Below, piece after piece: positions 1 through 9,204 of a stretch of 33,615 bases of DNA. Under the pieces are notes generated by a model that worked only from the letters and a program-made list of their open reading frames with translations, did no database searches and was not told the DNA's origin. Every line of letters starts with the position of its first letter. Position 1 is the first letter of the stretch. This stretch comes from an uncultured Pelagibacteraceae bacterium (GTDB taxonomy: Bacteria; Pseudomonadota; Alphaproteobacteria; Pelagibacterales; Pelagibacteraceae): the NCBI GenBank assembly GCA_902581775.1, contig CACHPJ010000011.1, positions 1 to 33,615 on the forward strand, given 5' to 3'. Position numbers and translations under genes: made by a program.

Positions 1-234
1 GATAAAATATTTCGTTTATTCAAAAATGAAAAAAATAAAGTCTTTATTAACTTGGCTTTGTTTTTATCGGAGAGTCATTTTAATGATCTTTATTCTTCTA
101 ATAAAGATAAAATTATTAAAATTAATAATTTAAAGATTGAAACTTTAAAAAATATCAATGAATTTGTTGATTATAATTTAAATCAACAATTAATTTTAAA
201 CAAGATATCTAATAATATAGCTAATGCCTCGTAA
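1..234 (+). CDS. holB: DNA polymerase III delta' subunit, C-terminal end (partial)
   Basis: The reading frame is open from the first base and gives the last 77 residues of a protein that starts outside the window. The fragment is Lys/Asn/Ile-rich and helical, with no diagnostic motif. The call rests mainly on position: in alphaproteobacteria the clamp-loader subunit delta' gene typically sits directly before metG and tatD, as here. Its 3' end overlaps the metG start by 11 bp, which suggests co-transcription and coupled translation. The ATP-binding domain that would settle the identity lies upstream, so the identification is an inference from synteny. Confidence 0.6.
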   Translation, partial: DKIFRLFKNEKNKVFINLALFLSESHFNDLYSSNKDKIIKINNLKIETLKNINEFVDYNLNQQLILNKISNNIANAS

Positions 235-1759
235 AAATTTTTATATAACTACGCCTATATATTATCCCTCTGGGAGTCCTCATATGGGTCACGCTTACTC
301 TAGTATCATTGCAGATGTATTAGCCCGTTTTAAAAGAATAGAAGGTTACAATGTCCATTTCTTAACTGGCACTGATGAACATGGATTGAAAATTCAAAGA
401 GAAGCGGAAAAGAGCGGTAAAGAAACCCAGCTTTTTTGTGATGAAATTTCAAAAAAATTTAAAAATTTAACTAAAATTCTGAATCTTTCTAATAATGACT
501 TTATAAGAACTACTGAGATGAGACATCATAAATCAGTCGAAAGTATTTGGAACAAGCTAATACAATCTGGTGATATTTATTTAGACAAATATAAAGGATG
601 GTATTCAATTTCAGATGAAGCTTACTATGATGAAGATGAAATTAAAGACTTAAATGGTGAAAAGATTGCTATATCATCCGGATCAATAGTCGAATGGGTT
701 GAAGAGGATTCATTTTTTTTTAAGCTTTCTTCATGGTCAGAAAAACTCTTGGCTCACTATAAATCTAACCCTAAATTTATAATGCCTTCTTCAAGACGAA
801 ATGAAGTTGTAAGATTTGTAGAAAAAGGTCTGAGCGATTTATCGGTTAGTAGAACTTCTTTTTCCTGGGGTATACCAGTTCCTAAAAATTCAAAACACGT
901 AATTTATGTATGGTTAGACGCTCTTACAAATTATTTGAGTGCATTAGATTTTCCAGACACTTCATGTAAATTATATAGCAATTATTGGCCCGCAGACTTA
1001 CATATCATTGGAAAAGATATCTTAAGATTTCACGCCATATATTGGCCTGCATTTTTGATGGCTGCAAACATTCCTTTACCAAAAAGAGTGTTTGGACATG
1101 GATGGATCCTTTCTGAAGAAAAAAAAATGTCAAAATCTATTGGTAACATTTTAGATCCGCTTGAAATTATAGAGAACTACGGAATTGATCAACTTAGATA
1201 TTATCTAATTAAAGAAGTGTCATTAGGTAACGATGGCAATATATCGTTAATCAACTTAAAAAAATGCATTAATAATGATTTAGCAAATAATTATGGAAAT
1301 TTATGCCAAAGAGTTTTTTCTTTTATAAAAAAAAATTGCTCAAATAAAATACCTAATAAAGAAACCAATTCAAAAAAAGGAAAAGAATTAACGGATAAAC
1401 TCAAAAATAATATTGAAGAGCTAGTTGAATTGATGAACAATCAAGATCTTAATACTTATATAAAATCAATTATAGATTATTCATTTGACTCGAATAAATA
1501 CTTTAATGATTCAGAACCATGGTCATTAAAAAAAACAAATCTAAAAGAAATGAACTCTGTCTTATTTTTTATTACAGAACAAATTAAAAATATAAGCATT
1601 CTCTTGTTACCTGTTATTCCAATTAGCGCCAATAAAGTTTTAGATATTTTAAATGTTGATAAAAGTTTAAGAAATCTGACTGGTATTACCAAAAATGACA
1701 ATTTACTATCAAATAAAGAATTAGGTAATATAGAAATTTTATTTAAAAAGGTTGAATAA
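224..1759 (+). CDS. metG: Methionyl-tRNA synthetase
   Basis: Cytoplasmic class I aminoacyl-tRNA synthetase that charges tRNA-Met for initiation and elongation. The 511-aa product has the HIGH-type signature as HMGH at residues 20-23, the TDEHG segment near residue 50, and the KMSKS loop at residues 301-305. The anticodon-binding helical domain follows (about 350-510). The length matches the compact form that lacks the C-terminal EMAP/Trbp111-like dimerisation domain. The start ATG lies inside the end of the preceding gene and the stop overlaps the tatD start (TAATG), so the gene belongs to a translationally coupled holB-metG-tatD-hydrolase operon. Nothing unusual is seen in the catalytic motifs. 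Confidence 0.97.
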   Translation: MPRKNFYITTPIYYPSGSPHMGHAYSSIIADVLARFKRIEGYNVHFLTGTDEHGLKIQREAEKSGKETQLFCDEISKKFKNLTKILNLSNNDFIRTTEMRHHKSVESIWNKLIQSGDIYLDKYKGWYSISDEAYYDEDEIKDLNGEKIAISSGSIVEWVEEDSFFFKLSSWSEKLLAHYKSNPKFIMPSSRRNEVVRFVEKGLSDLSVSRTSFSWGIPVPKNSKHVIYVWLDALTNYLSALDFPDTSCKLYSNYWPADLHIIGKDILRFHAIYWPAFLMAANIPLPKRVFGHGWILSEEKKMSKSIGNILDPLEIIENYGIDQLRYYLIKEVSLGNDGNISLINLKKCINNDLANNYGNLCQRVFSFIKKNCSNKIPNKETNSKKGKELTDKLKNNIEELVELMNNQDLNTYIKSIIDYSFDSNKYFNDSEPWSLKKTNLKEMNSVLFFITEQIKNISILLLPVIPISANKVLDILNVDKSLRNLTGITKNDNLLSNKELGNIEILFKKVE

Positions 1760-2535
1760 TGATAATAGACTCACATTGCCACCTTGATTATGAACCAATG
1801 TTTTCATCACTAGATGAGGTTATTAATCGAGCAAAGGAATCAAAAGTAAATTTAATGCTTACAATTTCAGTTGCAGATAATAAGTATAACGTCATACTTG
1901 ATATAATTAAAAAATATCCTCAAGTTTATGGAACATACGGAATACACCCACATGAAGCAAAAAATCATCTAGATTTAACATCAGAAAAAATTATAAAAAA
2001 AGTAAATTTAAGTAATAAAATTATTGGAATTGGAGAAACTGGGCTTGATTTTTTTTATAATCATTCTGAAAAAGATGAACAATTGAATTTATTTGAACAA
2101 CATATTGAAGCATCTATAGAAAGCAATTTACCTTTAATTATTCATTCAAGAGCGGCGGAAGCAGATACTTATAAAATTCTTAAAAAATATTCAAATAAAA
2201 AAGATTTAAAAATTTTAATGCATTGTTTTACTGGATCAAAAAAATTTGCAAAAGATCTTTTAGATTTAAATGCATATTTCTCAGCAAGTGGCATTATTAC
2301 ATTCAAGAAGACAAATGAATTAAAAGAAACTTTTAAATCTTTACCAATAAACAAAATTTTAGTTGAAACAGATGCTCCATATTTATCACCTGAGCCTTTT
2401 AGAGGGAAGTCAAATGAACCAACAAATATAATTTATACCGCAAAATATCTTTCTAATTTAAAAAATATTGAATTTAAAAGTTTCTGCAAACAAACTTCAG
2501 AAAACTTCTATAAACTCTTCGGTAAATTAAATTGA
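1759..2535 (+). CDS. tatD: TatD-family metal-dependent DNase/hydrolase
   Basis: A 258-aa TIM-barrel amidohydrolase-like enzyme of the TatD/YcfH family; members are Mg-dependent 3'-5' nucleases or phosphodiesterases linked to DNA repair and turnover. Metal-binding signatures are visible: the N-terminal DSHCHLD (H6 and H8), the GETGLDFF segment with E93, the IHSR strand near residue 128, the MHCFTG segment, and the terminal ETDAPYL with D205. Length is typical for the family. It starts within the stop codon of metG and its own stop overlaps the next TTG start, so it is the third gene of a coupled operon. The exact paralog (TatD or YcfH/YjjV type) cannot be resolved from sequence alone. Confidence 0.95.
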   Translation: MIIDSHCHLDYEPMFSSLDEVINRAKESKVNLMLTISVADNKYNVILDIIKKYPQVYGTYGIHPHEAKNHLDLTSEKIIKKVNLSNKIIGIGETGLDFFYNHSEKDEQLNLFEQHIEASIESNLPLIIHSRAAEADTYKILKKYSNKKDLKILMHCFTGSKKFAKDLLDLNAYFSASGIITFKKTNELKETFKSLPINKILVETDAPYLSPEPFRGKSNEPTNIIYTAKYLSNLKNIEFKSFCKQTSENFYKLFGKLN

Positions 2536-3302
2536 AAAATAAATTTACTATATTAGGATGTGGAAGTTCTTTAGGTTCACCTTGGATAAATAATTACTGG
2601 GGTAAACTAAAAAAAAATAATCCAAAAAATATCAGATCAAGATGTTGTGCTCACATACAATATAATGGAATTTCAATATTAATTGATACCTCTCCCGATA
2701 TTAAAAGTCAGATCCAGTTTAACAAAATCAAACAAGTCGATGCTATAGTCTATACGCATGAACACGCAGATCAAACCGTCGGTATATTTGAGATGAGACC
2801 TTTTTTTTGGAGAAATAAAAAAAAGATTCCAGTTTATGGAAATAGCAGAACTATAAAGGCTTTAAAGCAAAAATATACTTTTTGTTTTATGGCACGTCAT
2901 GGATATCAACCAATTATGCATGCCTCGGTCGTTAAAAATAGTTTCAAAATCAAAAAAAAAAATAAATCAATAAAACTAAATTGTTTCGATGTTCAACATG
3001 GTTTAATAAAAGCTTATGGTTATGAATTTAATAAAATAGCTTATATTAGTGATTGCAATAAAGTTTTTAATAAATCAAAAAAATACTTAAAAAATCTTAA
3101 TTATCTTATAATTGATTGTTTAAGAAGAAAAAAACACCCATCACATTTTAATTATGAAGACGCTATAAAATTTATCAATGAAGTAAAACCTAAAAAAGCA
3201 ATACTAACAAATCTTCATGTTGATTTAGATTATGATAAATTAAAAAATAAATTACCGAAAAATATTATTCCAGCTTATGATGGTTTGTCTTTTAATTTTT
3301 AA
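2532..3302 (+). CDS. PhnP-like metallo-beta-lactamase-fold phosphodiesterase
   Basis: A 256-aa MBL-fold hydrolase related to PhnP (phosphoribosyl cyclic phosphodiesterase). The di-metal motif THEHADQ is at residues 75-81; further metal ligands are in the DVQHG and YISDC segments, and the N-terminal GCGSSLGSP is characteristic of this subgroup. The start is TTG, overlapping the tatD stop (ATTGA). This gene follows tatD in many alphaproteobacteria, so it is a conserved operon member rather than part of a phosphonate (phn) cluster; no phn genes are nearby. The natural substrate is therefore unknown. Its 3' end overlaps the convergent glutathione peroxidase gene by 11 bp. Confidence 0.88.
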   Translation: MKNKFTILGCGSSLGSPWINNYWGKLKKNNPKNIRSRCCAHIQYNGISILIDTSPDIKSQIQFNKIKQVDAIVYTHEHADQTVGIFEMRPFFWRNKKKIPVYGNSRTIKALKQKYTFCFMARHGYQPIMHASVVKNSFKIKKKNKSIKLNCFDVQHGLIKAYGYEFNKIAYISDCNKVFNKSKKYLKNLNYLIIDCLRRKKHPSHFNYEDAIKFINEVKPKKAILTNLHVDLDYDKLKNKLPKNIIPAYDGLSFNF

Positions 3303-3837
3303 GTGCAGTTTCTAATGATTTAATAAATTTCTTAGAATCCGGCTTTGTAAAGGGAGCAAAAGTATCTGCTACTTTTCCATTTTTACTAACAATTATTTTA
3401 TGAAAATTCCATTTTGGTATTGCACTAATACCATGATTTTTTTTTGCCCAGGCATAAAAAGGATGAGCTTTGCTTCCTATAACATCAATTTTTTCTGTCA
3501 TAGGAAAGCTTATTCCAAAGTTAGTCTCACAAAAATCTTTTATTTCACTATTTGTTCCCGGCTCCTGTTTAAAATTATTTGTTGGCACACCTATTACGAC
3601 AACATCTTTATTTTTGTAATTCATCCAAACTTTTTGTAATTGTTCATACTGAGGAGTATATCCACATCTACTTGCCACATTTACTACAATGATTACTTTC
3701 CCTTTATAATCTTCAAGATTAATTTTCTCTCCATTTATTCCATTAAAATGAAAATCATAAGCTAATTCATCGTAGTTAGCATTTGCGGGAAAAATATTAA
3801 ATATCATGATAAGACATATAATTAAAAGCTTTCTCAT
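3292..3837 (-). CDS. Exported glutathione peroxidase family protein
   Basis: A thiol peroxidase of the GPx family that reduces hydrogen or lipid peroxides, probably with thioredoxin-type reductants as in most bacterial Cys-GPx. The catalytic cysteine is C58 in the ASRCGYTP motif, with Q91 (NFKQEPG) and W143-N144 (PKWNFHK) completing the usual tetrad. Residues 1-20 form a signal peptide: a Lys/Arg start, a hydrophobic core and an ANA cleavage site, so the enzyme should act in the periplasm. C-terminal length is normal for the family. It is the last gene of a reverse block behind nhaA and the Fe-S scaffold-like gene. Confidence 0.93.
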   Translation of the reverse strand: MRKLLIICLIMIFNIFPANANYDELAYDFHFNGINGEKINLEDYKGKVIIVVNVASRCGYTPQYEQLQKVWMNYKNKDVVVIGVPTNNFKQEPGTNSEIKDFCETNFGISFPMTEKIDVIGSKAHPFYAWAKKNHGISAIPKWNFHKIIVSKNGKVADTFAPFTKPDSKKFIKSLETALKN

Positions 3838-3846
3838 AAATTATAA

Positions 3847-4242
3847 TTATACATTTAAAGCTTTAGATAAAGCGGTAAAAGGTAGCATTATACAATTGTA
3901 TCTATTTTTATTTTTATTATTAATCAAGATATTGATGAATTTAAACTTTTTTGGAATTTTATTTTCTGATATTGAGTCATTCAAAATCTTAAAATTCTTT
4001 TTAAAAGATTTTACTGATGATGATTTTAAATAATTTGCTAGAAGACTAGCTGAAGCCTGACAATATACACAAGACTCTGTGTCATATTTTATTAGAGAAA
4101 TTTTGTCTTTTTTTACAATAATTTCCAACTTTATTTTATCACCACAAGTTTTATTTTTTGCTGTTATTTTATGAGTATACTTGTTTGTTAACCCTAAATA
4201 TTTAGTATCTGATGCCAGCTTAAGTATTTTAATATTTATCAT
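3847..4242 (-). CDS. SufU/NifU-N-like iron-sulfur scaffold-type protein
   Basis: A 131-aa protein resembling the IscU/SufU scaffold domain. The expected ligands are present: C33 and D35 in TCGD, C58 in the segment matching the family GCxxSxAS motif (here SCVYCQASAS, with an extra C61), and C117 in NCIMLPF. This fits binding of zinc or an Fe-S cluster. Lys/Asn enrichment is ordinary for this genome. Its start overlaps the nhaA stop by 4 bp (ATGA), so the two are probably translationally coupled, although no functional link to Na+/H+ exchange is known. No suf or isc genes are visible, so whether it assembles clusters or serves another sulfur-transfer role is unresolved. Confidence 0.75.
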   Translation of the reverse strand: MINIKILKLASDTKYLGLTNKYTHKITAKNKTCGDKIKLEIIVKKDKISLIKYDTESCVYCQASASLLANYLKSSSVKSFKKNFKILNDSISENKIPKKFKFINILINNKNKNRYNCIMLPFTALSKALNV

Positions 4243-5411
4243 TTTTTAGAGCCAATAAATAACAATAGAAAACCAAATATAGTAGACATTAGAGAACCCA
4301 CTAAGACTCCAATTTTTACACCGTCCATATATTCAATATTGTTTACAAAAGCTAAATTTCCTACAAATAAACTCATAGTAAAACCAATACCGGTAAGCAC
4401 AGATACTGCATAAAAAGAAATCCAATTTGATTTATTTGGTTTATCTGCAAATTTAAAATAGATTGCCATATATGAAAAAATAAAAACACCAAATTGTTTA
4501 CCAAAAAATAATCCACATAATATTCCAAGAGGAACTGGATTGAACAACGAATTAATCGATAATCCCTCTAATGAAACACCCGCATTAGCAAAAGCAAAAA
4601 TTGGCATTATCCCAAATGCTACATACGGTGATATATTATGCTCTAATTTTAATAATAATGATTTAGAAGAATTTTTTTTATTATGTGGTATTGTAAGAGC
4701 TAACAAAACTCCGGCAATTGTTGCATGTATTCCAGACTGATGAGTAAATTCCCACAAAAGTATTCCTACAATTAAATATGGTAAAAATTTTTTAATATTT
4801 AACCTGTTTAAAAAAATCAACGCTATTAAAGAAACTAACATTAAAATTAAAAATTTAACTTCAATATTTCCTGAATAAAAAAAAGCTATTATTATTATTG
4901 CGCCGAGATCATCAATTATAGCCAAGGCAGTTAAGAAAACTTTCAATGAGATTGGAACTTTTTTACCTAGTAATGACAATACCCCTAATGAAAATGCTAT
5001 GTCCGTTGCTGAAGGTATTGCCCAACCATTTAATGTTACACTATCATTTAAATTTATCACAATATATACAGCTGCAGGAACAACCATTCCACCTACAGCA
5101 CCTATGATAGGTAAAGATGCTTGTTTTGGATTTGATAATTCACCTTGAATGAACTCTCTCTTAATTTCAAGCGAAACAAGAAAAAAGAATATTGCCATCA
5201 AAACATCATTTATCCAATGTAATAGAGATAATTTTAAACCAAAATTTTTAAAGCCAAGGGTGAAGTATTTTTCTAAGCTATTAAAATAATACTCACTATA
5301 ATCACTGTTGCTGATCAATAGTGCAAGTACTGCACTAAATAACAATAAAATCCCAGATGCTGATTCTAGTTTAAAAAAGTACTTAAATGGTTTAGAGATT
5401 TTTTGAATCAT
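4239..5411 (-). CDS. nhaA: Na+/H+ antiporter NhaA
   Basis: Inner-membrane sodium/proton antiporter that exports Na+ in exchange for H+, a logical function for a marine cell. The 390-aa protein has about 12 hydrophobic segments. The ion-binding aspartates are recognisable: D137 in ATDIAFSLG and the DD pair D167-D168 in ALAIIDDLGA. The GIHATIAGV segment and the C-terminal GIGFTMSLFVG helix are also typical. It is the first gene of the reverse nhaA - scaffold - GPx block and is transcribed divergently from kdsB across a 66-bp gap. Confidence 0.97.
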   Translation of the reverse strand: MIQKISKPFKYFFKLESASGILLLFSAVLALLISNSDYSEYYFNSLEKYFTLGFKNFGLKLSLLHWINDVLMAIFFFLVSLEIKREFIQGELSNPKQASLPIIGAVGGMVVPAAVYIVINLNDSVTLNGWAIPSATDIAFSLGVLSLLGKKVPISLKVFLTALAIIDDLGAIIIIAFFYSGNIEVKFLILMLVSLIALIFLNRLNIKKFLPYLIVGILLWEFTHQSGIHATIAGVLLALTIPHNKKNSSKSLLLKLEHNISPYVAFGIMPIFAFANAGVSLEGLSINSLFNPVPLGILCGLFFGKQFGVFIFSYMAIYFKFADKPNKSNWISFYAVSVLTGIGFTMSLFVGNLAFVNNIEYMDGVKIGVLVGSLMSTIFGFLLLFIGSKK

Positions 5412-5442
5412 AAATTATAATATCAGAAATGTTTTAAGATAA

Positions 5443-5473
5443 TTGACAAAATTTGTCACCTATATTATATAAT
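5443..5473 (+). promoter_or_regulatory. kdsB promoter with palindrome over the -35 box
   Basis: A perfect TTGACA (5443-5448) is followed after 17 bp by TATATA (5466-5471); an alternative TATAAT at 5468-5473 has a 19-bp spacer. A perfect inverted repeat, TGACAAA-A-TTTGTCA (5444-5458), overlaps the -35 box. With either -10 box, transcription would begin about at the kdsB ATG (5478), so the mRNA may be leaderless or nearly so. Promoter boxes are read directly; regulation is inferred. Confidence 0.6.
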
Positions 5474-5477
5474 TTTA

Positions 5478-6212
5478 ATGATAATTGCTTTAATTCCATC
5501 AAGATTAAATTCCAAAAGATTGAAAGAAAAACCTCTTATAGAATTAGATGGACTACCACTAATTGTTCACTGCTATAAAAGAGCGAGATTAGCAAAAAAA
5601 GTTGATAAGGTTATTGTTTGTACTGATAGCAATAAAATTAAAAATGCTGTGGAGAAACATGGTGGAATCGCATTACTAACATCTAATAAACATAAGAATG
5701 GAACTGAAAGGATCAATGAGGTTGCAAAAAAGTTCAAAACAAAGTTGATAATTGATGTCCAAGGAGATGAACCTTTAATAAACCCAAAATCAATAGATAA
5801 AGTAGTGGAGTTTCACTTAAAAAATAAAAAATTCGAAATAATATTACCAAGTGTTCCATTTGATATAAGATATGATAACAAAAATATCGTTAAAAACTTA
5901 TTTAATTATAAAAAAGAAATTATTTACCTTAGTAGATCGCTTATACCATTTAATAATACAAAAAAAAAAGTAAAATATTTTAAACATTCATCGATAATTT
6001 CTTTTACTAAAAAAGCGCTTGATAAATTTTGTAAATTAAAACAAAGTCCATTAGAATTAGCAGAGAGTGTAGAACTATCGAGAGCTATAGAAAATAATTT
6101 TAGAATAGGAACCTTTATTTTAAATGATAAAAGCTTTTCCGTTGATGTTAATTATGATCTACTAAAAGCAATCAAAAGAATTAAACTAGATAAAATTAGA
6201 AAACGTTATTAG
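5478..6212 (+). CDS. kdsB: CMP-KDO synthetase (3-deoxy-manno-octulosonate cytidylyltransferase)
   Basis: Cytoplasmic enzyme that activates KDO with CTP for lipopolysaccharide core synthesis. The 244-aa product opens with the nucleotide-binding signature IPSRLNSKRLKEKPL (family form PARxxSxRxPGKPL), then VIVCTDSNKI, the VQGDEPLI motif with the Mg-binding Asp near residue 98, and a C-terminal VDVNYDL segment. Length agrees with the family. Its start sits just behind a strong promoter with no room for a Shine-Dalgarno sequence, and its stop overlaps the following GTG start. It implies the organism makes KDO-containing LPS. Confidence 0.95.
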   Translation: MIIALIPSRLNSKRLKEKPLIELDGLPLIVHCYKRARLAKKVDKVIVCTDSNKIKNAVEKHGGIALLTSNKHKNGTERINEVAKKFKTKLIIDVQGDEPLINPKSIDKVVEFHLKNKKFEIILPSVPFDIRYDNKNIVKNLFNYKKEIIYLSRSLIPFNNTKKKVKYFKHSSIISFTKKALDKFCKLKQSPLELAESVELSRAIENNFRIGTFILNDKSFSVDVNYDLLKAIKRIKLDKIRKRY

Positions 6213-6853
6213 TGAAAAAAATTAACAAACTTACAAATATAAAATTAATCATATTTGATTTAGATGGAGTTTTAATTGATAGTAAAAAAAATATGCAATT
6301 TGCTTGGAATCAAGTAAAAAAGGTTCATTCAATAAATAGTTCATTTAAGGATTATTTAAAATTTATAGGCTTACCGTTCAACAATATATTAAAAAATCTC
6401 TCTATTAAAAATAATCACAAATCTATATTTAATACCTTTAAAGCTTCATCATCATCTAAATTTAAACTAATAAAACCTTATCCATACATGAAATTAATTT
6501 TATCTATACTCAAAAAAAAAAACATTAAGCTGGGTATTGTTACATCAAAAGATTCTTATAGAACCAGAAAAATTTTAAAATTATATAAAGTTAATAATAT
6601 TGATGTAGTGTCTCCGTATACTATAAAAATGAAAGGCAAACCTTATCCAGATCAATTAATTCATGTTTTAAAAAAAACAAACATTAAAAGTATTAATGCT
6701 GCCTATGTGGGTGATATGTACGTTGATTTTCTTGCTTCTAAAAGGGCTAAAATGAAATTTATTTTTGCAAAGTACGGATATGGAAATAATTCAAATAAAT
6801 ACAAACATAAAATATCAAGTTTATTAGACTTAAAACACCTCAATTATAGTTAA
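6212..6853 (+). CDS. HAD-superfamily phosphatase (phosphoglycolate phosphatase-like)
   Basis: A 213-aa HAD hydrolase. Motif I is FDLDGVLIDS near residues 15-24, with both catalytic aspartates; motif II is the GIVTSK segment; the conserved Lys is in KGKPYPDQL; motif IV is YVGDMYVD. An insert between motifs I and II indicates a helical C1 cap, unlike the uncapped KDO-8-P phosphatase KdsC. Its GTG start shares a base with the kdsB stop, so it is translationally coupled to kdsB. That coupling raises the possibility of a sugar-phosphate substrate in the KDO pathway, but the cap argues against simple KdsC equivalence; the substrate is unknown. Confidence 0.85.
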   Translation: MKKINKLTNIKLIIFDLDGVLIDSKKNMQFAWNQVKKVHSINSSFKDYLKFIGLPFNNILKNLSIKNNHKSIFNTFKASSSSKFKLIKPYPYMKLILSILKKKNIKLGIVTSKDSYRTRKILKLYKVNNIDVVSPYTIKMKGKPYPDQLIHVLKKTNIKSINAAYVGDMYVDFLASKRAKMKFIFAKYGYGNNSNKYKHKISSLLDLKHLNYS

Positions 6854-6898
6854 ATTTTAATAGTATAAAAATTAAATTTGCTTTATAAAACATCAGAT

Positions 6899-6975
<77 letters not shown>

Positions 6976-6981
6976 TTCATT

Positions 6982-9204
6982 ATGAATATAAAAAAAGTTG
7001 TAGTTATTGGTTCTGGAACAATGGGAAGTGGAATTGCAGCACACTTATGTAATGCAAATATACCTGTTGTATTACTGGATTTAAAAACTGAAATTGCTGA
7101 AAAAGCAAAAGAAAAAATTCTTAAATCTAGACCACCTTTATTATTTGAAAAGGATAAAATTAAAAGTTTAAAGATCGGTAATATTTCTGAAGATTTTAAT
7201 AATGTTTCTGATGCTGATTGGATTATAGAAGCAGTTGTAGAACGAATTGATATTAAACATGAAATTTATAAAAAAATTTTTAATAAAAGAAAAAAAGATT
7301 CCATTGTTTCATCAAATACATCTACAATACCGTTAAAAGTTTTATCGGAAAAATCTACTCCAGAGGACAAAAAAGACTTTTGTATAACACATTTCTTTAA
7401 CCCTGTGCGTTATATGGGATTACTTGAAATAGTTCGAGAAAAAACAAATGATGAAAATAAAATTAATTATTTAAAAAAATTTTGTGAAGAAAAATTAGGT
7501 AAAGGAGTAATAGTTTGTGGAGATACGCCTGGTTTTTTAGGGAATAGAATTGGTGTTTATGCTATGCAGGTCGCGATGACAGAAGCTATTAATATGGACC
7601 TTTCTATTGAAGAGGCCGATGCTGTATTTGGTAGACCTATGGGTATCCCCAAGACAGGAGTTTTCGCTTTATATGATTTAATTGGTATAGATTTAATGTC
7701 GGATGTCCTCAAAAGTTTTCATAAAGAATTACCTAAAGAAGATGAATTTCAAAAGGTTATTTCTGGTTTACCTGTAATAAAAAAATTAATTGAGTCGGGA
7801 TATACAGGCCGAAAAGGTAAAGGAGGTTTTTACAGAATGAACAAATCAGAAAACAAAAGAATATTAGAAGCCCTTGATTTAAATAAAAATAAATATTTTC
7901 CTGCTAAGAAAGTAGATTTAAAAATTAATAAAATAGATCTCTTAAAATTAGTTAATAGAAGTGATAAATATGGTGAGTATGCATGGTCAGTAATATCTAA
8001 AATCATTTTGTATTCATCTTCATTAGTACCAGCTATTACTGATGAATATAATGACATAGATGAAGCTTTGAGATTAGGATTTAATTGGTCTATGGGTCCA
8101 TTTGAAATGCTAGAAGCAATTGGATTAAAAATTTTTTTTTCAAAAATTGGAAATATTAATCTCAATAAATTTTTAAATAATTTAAAAGAAAAAAAAGTAG
8201 AAAGTTTTTACGATGAGAGACAAAAATATACTGATTTACAAACATTAGGAAAGATAAAAAAATCAGTTATTAAATTAGAAAAAAATGACTCAGCTGAAAT
8301 ATTTAGATTTAAGGATTTTAATATTGTTGAATTTAATACAAAAGCCAACGCTTTGGATAACGATTCAATGGATGCATTGAAAAAGGCTACAGATAAACCT
8401 CTAATAATTATAAATGAAAGTATGCAATTTTCTGCAGGTGTTAATCTTAATTATGTAATGGAATTTATTAAAAATAATGATTTCAAATCAGTTGAAAAGT
8501 TCATCAAATATTTTCAAGAAACTTGTAAGCATCTTAAGTATTGTAAACATCCTGTTATATCTGCACCATCTGGGCTAGCACTTGGAGGAGGGGAAGAAGT
8601 TGTATTACAAAGCAATTATGTAGTTACTCATACTAATATAGTAATGGGCTTAGTAGAAACTATTGTCGGTTTAGTCCCAGCCGGTGGCGGATGCAAAGAA
8701 TTACTTTGGAGATGGTCTCAAACAAATGACTCTAAAACTGATCCAGATTATGCTCCATTAAAAGTTTTTGATATTATTGGTTATGCTAAAACAGCTTCGT
8801 CACCCCAAGAGGCAAAACCTATGTTATTTTTAGATGATAATAATAAGGTTATTATTAATAGAAATGAATTATTACCAGCCGCAAGAAGATTGCTCAATAA
8901 AAACGCTGTAATGTCTCCTTCGACCGAATGTAAATTTAATCTATCTGGTAAAAAAGCAAGAGAAAAAATGCACAAAGTACTTGAAGCATTATATAATGAT
9001 AAAAAGATTCTAGATCACGGTATGGAAGTTGGTAAAGAATTAGCATATGTTTTAAGTGGTGGAGATACAGATTTAAATAAAGAGGTGACAGAAGATCAAA
9101 TGTATAAATTAGAATTGAATAGTTTTATGAAATTAGTTGAAAATAAAAAAACTCAAGAGAGAATTACTCATACATTAAAAACAGGAAAGCCATTGGTTAA
9201 TTAA
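6982..9204 (+). CDS. FadN-type 3-hydroxyacyl-CoA dehydrogenase/enoyl-CoA hydratase
   Basis: Bifunctional beta-oxidation protein of 740 aa with the dehydrogenase first and the hydratase last, the order of Bacillus FadN and the reverse of FadB/FadJ. The NAD-binding glycine motif is G10-S-G-T-M-G15; the catalytic pair is H137 and E149 ([14 protein letters not shown]). A second 3HCDH C-terminal domain lies around 330-415 and the crotonase domain around 430-650. Both hydratase glutamates are present: E539 (GGGEEVV) and E559 (GLVETIVG), 20 residues apart as in rat enoyl-CoA hydratase. It starts 6 bp after tRNA-Pro with no space for a ribosome-binding site and abuts dmdC with no gap. In this setting it is the best candidate for hydrating methylthioacryloyl-CoA, although ordinary beta-oxidation is equally possible; no thiolase is present. 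Confidence 0.92.
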   Translation: MNIKKVVVIGSGTMGSGIAAHLCNANIPVVLLDLKTEIAEKAKEKILKSRPPLLFEKDKIKSLKIGNISEDFNNVSDADWIIEAVVERIDIKHEIYKKIFNKRKKDSIVSSNTSTIPLKVLSEKSTPEDKKDFCITHFFNPVRYMGLLEIVREKTNDENKINYLKKFCEEKLGKGVIVCGDTPGFLGNRIGVYAMQVAMTEAINMDLSIEEADAVFGRPMGIPKTGVFALYDLIGIDLMSDVLKSFHKELPKEDEFQKVISGLPVIKKLIESGYTGRKGKGGFYRMNKSENKRILEALDLNKNKYFPAKKVDLKINKIDLLKLVNRSDKYGEYAWSVISKIILYSSSLVPAITDEYNDIDEALRLGFNWSMGPFEMLEAIGLKIFFSKIGNINLNKFLNNLKEKKVESFYDERQKYTDLQTLGKIKKSVIKLEKNDSAEIFRFKDFNIVEFNTKANALDNDSMDALKKATDKPLIIINESMQFSAGVNLNYVMEFIKNNDFKSVEKFIKYFQETCKHLKYCKHPVISAPSGLALGGGEEVVLQSNYVVTHTNIVMGLVETIVGLVPAGGGCKELLWRWSQTNDSKTDPDYAPLKVFDIIGYAKTASSPQEAKPMLFLDDNNKVIINRNELLPAARRLLNKNAVMSPSTECKFNLSGKKAREKMHKVLEALYNDKKILDHGMEVGKELAYVLSGGDTDLNKEVTEDQMYKLELNSFMKLVENKKTQERITHTLKTGKPLVN

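Noticed and set aside
3806-4033. Forward 75-codon reading frame opposite the Fe-S scaffold-like gene
   Set aside because: It is the antisense shadow of a gene with clear cysteine motifs, and its own product has no recognisable features.
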